From: an uncultured Lachnospiraceae bacterium
Lineage (GTDB): Bacteria; Bacillota; Clostridia; Lachnospirales; Lachnospiraceae
DNA length: 36,590 nt
Assembly: GCA_947626795.1 (NCBI GenBank)
Contig: CANQTH010000022.1
Coordinates: 1 to 36,590 of the forward strand
Direction: 5' to 3'
Shown here: positions 35,164 through 36,590 of the stretch, piece after piece
Position numbering within the stretch: position 1 is the first letter of the stretch
Layout of the letters: each line of letters opens with the position of its first letter
Made by a program: the position numbers and the translations under genes
Notes under the pieces: generated by a model
What the model was told of the DNA's origin: nothing
The model's input: only the letters and a program-made list of their open reading frames with translations
Databases searched by the model: none

Positions 35164-35469
35164 ATGGCGGTCTTAAAGTTGACGGAGGATAATTTCAGGG
35201 AAGAGGTGCTGGAAAGCGGGCAGCCGGTCCTGGTGGATTTTTGGGCGGCCTGGTGCGGGCCGTGCCAGATGCAGGGGCCGGTGGTGGAGCAGGCGGCGGA
35301 AGAGCTGGAAGGCATAAAGGTCGGGAAGCTGAACGTGGACGAGGAAAGCGCGGTCGCGCAGGAATACGGGATCATGAGCATCCCGACGCTGCTCTTGTTC
35401 AAGGACGGGCAGGTCGCCAGGAAGGCGGTGGGATTCCATTCCCTGGAGCAGTTGAAGGAGCTTGTGTGA
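35164..35469 (+). CDS. trxA: Thioredoxin
   Basis: A 101-aa classical thioredoxin that reduces protein disulfides in the cytoplasm. The fold signature is complete: VLVDFWAAWCGPC with the redox pair Cys31/Cys34, LNVDEESAVAQEYGIMSIPTLLLF with the cis-proline, and a FKDGQ turn. The ribosome site is AAAAGGAGG. No thioredoxin reductase gene is adjacent. The stop codon lies at the first base triplet of repeat copy F. Confidence 0.96.
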   Translation: MAVLKLTEDNFREEVLESGQPVLVDFWAAWCGPCQMQGPVVEQAAEELEGIKVGKLNVDEESAVAQEYGIMSIPTLLLFKDGQVARKAVGFHSLEQLKELV

Positions 35470-35543
35470 CAACAGTTTGGCCCGTGAGAATGTGTAAATT
35501 TTGCCGAGAGGGAATCCGGCTCTTTGCCGAAGGCAAACTTAAA
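35468..35543 (+). repeat. Dispersed intergenic repeat, copy F (head part)
   Basis: GACAACAGTTTGGCCC, then GAATGTGTAAATTTTGCCGA and a hairpin whose arms GGAATCCGGCTC (35511-35522) and GAGCCGGATTCC (35546-35557) are perfect over 12 bp, with an inner TTTGCC-GAA-GGCAAA. The order equals that of copy C in the other orientation. It overlaps the trxA stop codon. Confidence 0.8.
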
Positions 35544-35717
35544 ATGAGCCGGATTCCGTAACCGGACAGCCGGAGGAAAATTTAAAATGAGCCGGATCCC
35601 GTAACCGGGAGGCCGAAGGCAAATTTTAAATGAGCCGGATCCCGTAAATGGGCAGCCGGAGGAAAATTTAAAATGAGCCGGATCCCGTAACCGGGAGGCC
35701 GAAGGCCGACCTGTCAC
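35544..35717 (+). repeat. 43-bp tandem repeat, four units
   Basis: ATGAGCCGGATYCCGTAAMY begins units at exactly 35544, 35587, 35630 and 35673. Each unit continues with an AGCCGGAGG or GGCCGAAGGC core and an AAATTTTAAA-like tail; the last ends in GACCTGTCAC. Units 1 and 3 share one core variant and units 2 and 4 the other. Most of the 436-bp trxA-recA gap is made of this and the head part. Confidence 0.9.
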
Positions 35718-35749
35718 AATCTTGTGAACGGATGATCCCGGATTTCTGG

Positions 35750-35778
35750 TTGACGGATGCGGCGGAAGGGCTTATAAT
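35750..35778 (+). promoter_or_regulatory. Near-consensus sigma-A promoter upstream of recA
   Basis: -35 TTGACG (35750-35755), 17-bp spacer, -10 TATAAT (35773-35778). Transcription would start near 35785 and run straight into the hairpin at 35784-35801. Confidence 0.65.
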
Positions 35779-35783
35779 AAGGG

Positions 35784-35812
35784 CAGTTACATAGGTAACT
35801 GTTCTTTTTTTC
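35784..35812 (+). terminator. Terminator-like hairpin directly behind that promoter
   Basis: CAGTTAC, loop ATAG, GTAACTG, then TTCTTTTTTTC. Its right arm (AACTGTT, 35797-35803) can also pair with AACAGTT at 35831-35837, just at the recA -35, giving a possible alternative fold. Confidence 0.6.
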
Positions 35813-35835
35813 TTTGATTTATTTCCCAAAAACAG

Positions 35836-35864
35836 TTGACAACCCGAAAAATATGTATTAGTAT
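35836..35864 (+). promoter_or_regulatory. recA promoter
   Basis: -35 TTGACA (35836-35841), 17-bp spacer, -10 TAGTAT (35859-35864). The LexA box lies directly behind the -10. Confidence 0.85.
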
Positions 35865-35875
35865 AAGTTGGAAAG

Positions 35876-35889
35876 CGAACATAAGTTCG
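35876..35889. promoter_or_regulatory. LexA (SOS) box of recA
   Basis: CGAACATAAGTTCG fits the Gram-positive SOS consensus CGAAC-N4-GTTCG perfectly. It overlaps the expected transcription start, so LexA would repress recA until DNA damage. Confidence 0.93.
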
Positions 35890-35905
35890 GAAAAGGAGAA
35901 TAATT

Positions 35906-36590
35906 ATGGCAAAAGAAGATAAATTAAAAGCCCTGGACGCGGCGATCGCGAAGATTGAAAAGGATTACGGCAAAGGATCGATCATGAAGCTCGGCGATTC
36001 CACCGCGACGATGAACGTAGAGGCCGTGCCGACCGGATGCCTCAGCCTGGACCTGGCGCTCGGGGTCGGCGGGGTGCCAAAGGGCAGGATCATCGAGATC
36101 TACGGGCCTGAGTCGAGCGGCAAGACGACGGTCGCCCTGCATATGGTGGCGGAAGTGCAGAGGCACGGCGGGATCGCGGGGTTCATCGACGCGGAACACG
36201 CGCTGGATCCGGTATATGCGAAGAACATCGGCGTGGATATCGACAACCTCTACATCTCGCAGCCGGATAATGGGGAGCAGGCCCTGGAGATCACGGAGAC
36301 GATGGTGCGCTCCGGCGCGATCGACATCATCATCATAGACTCGGTCGCGGCCCTGGTGCCGAAGGCGGAGATCGACGGCGACATGGGGGATTCCCATGTG
36401 GGCCTCCAGGCGCGCCTGATGTCGCAGGCTTTGCGGAAGCTTACCGCGGTCGTCAGCAAGTCCAACTGCATCGTGATCTTCATCAACCAGCTCCGCGAGA
36501 AGGTGGGCGTCATGTTCGGCAACCCGGAGACGACGACCGGCGGCCGCGCGCTCAAGTTCTACGCCTCCATCCGCATGGATGTGAGAAGGA
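35906..36590 (+). CDS. recA: Recombinase RecA, N-terminal part (3' end outside window)
   Basis: RecA forms filaments on single-stranded DNA, drives strand exchange and activates LexA self-cleavage. The ATG follows AAAAGGAG. About 228 codons are visible: [16 protein letters not shown], the Walker A region [24 protein letters not shown], the Walker B strand [18 protein letters not shown], loop L1 [18 protein letters not shown] and [19 protein letters not shown]. The frame is open to the window end. Control by the LexA box just upstream is expected. Confidence 0.97.
   Translation, partial: MAKEDKLKALDAAIAKIEKDYGKGSIMKLGDSTATMNVEAVPTGCLSLDLALGVGGVPKGRIIEIYGPESSGKTTVALHMVAEVQRHGGIAGFIDAEHALDPVYAKNIGVDIDNLYISQPDNGEQALEITETMVRSGAIDIIIIDSVAALVPKAEIDGDMGDSHVGLQARLMSQALRKLTAVVSKSNCIVIFINQLREKVGVMFGNPETTTGGRALKFYASIRMDVRR

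Noticed and set aside
35468-35717. CRISPR array before recA
   Set aside because: The four 43-bp units are contiguous repeats without unique spacers, and no cas gene is near.

Overview
The window looks like part of the chromosome of a GC-rich, spore-forming, probably flagellated member of the Lachnospiraceae or related Clostridia. The evidence is a pyruvate:ferredoxin oxidoreductase end, SpoIIM and SpoIVB, the Firmicute order nusB-xseA-xseB-ispA-dxs-tlyA-nadK-argR-recN-spoIVB, a recA gene with a Gram-positive LexA box (CGAAC-N4-GTTCG), and a short clostridial KdpD. The genus cannot be fixed from the sequence alone.

Layout. 1-662 is the 3' end of a pyruvate:ferredoxin oxidoreductase gene. 934-4898 holds a small serine recombinase followed by a lone, very large flagellin (1019 aa), separated by a 197-bp AT-rich spacer with three spaced inverted repeats that resemble a resolvase (res) site. 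Then come spoIIM (4967-5599) and a secreted 1346-aa GH51-type arabinofuranosidase (5768-9808). 9922-13369 is a shikimate-pathway block: aroE and a DAHP synthase gene on the minus strand, aroD and aroK on the plus strand, with divergent promoters that appear to share one palindromic -35 hexamer. 13423-16454 carries tRNA-Arg(CCG), a membrane-anchored SH3 protein, an unknown 143-aa protein and an RluF-like pseudouridine synthase. ligA and metA follow. 19882-30384 is the long plus-strand housekeeping run from the Asp23 gene and nusB to spoIVB. Where many Firmicutes have spo0A after spoIVB, this window has a murL-murD2 pair, which supplies the D-Glu of peptidoglycan by epimerising UDP-MurNAc-L-Ala-L-Glu. 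A convergent kdpE/kdpD two-component pair, thioredoxin and the 5' part of recA close the window.

A modular, hairpin-forming intergenic repeat family runs through the window (at least eight loci). Seven of the eight begin within about 40 bp of an upstream stop codon, and two overlap the stop. In front of recA one module is amplified into four 43-bp tandem copies. The repeat family, the res-like spacer between recombinase and flagellin, the shared-(-35) aro promoter and the MurL/MurD2 route are the most notable items. No CRISPR array, prophage, transposase gene, rRNA or riboswitch was recognised.
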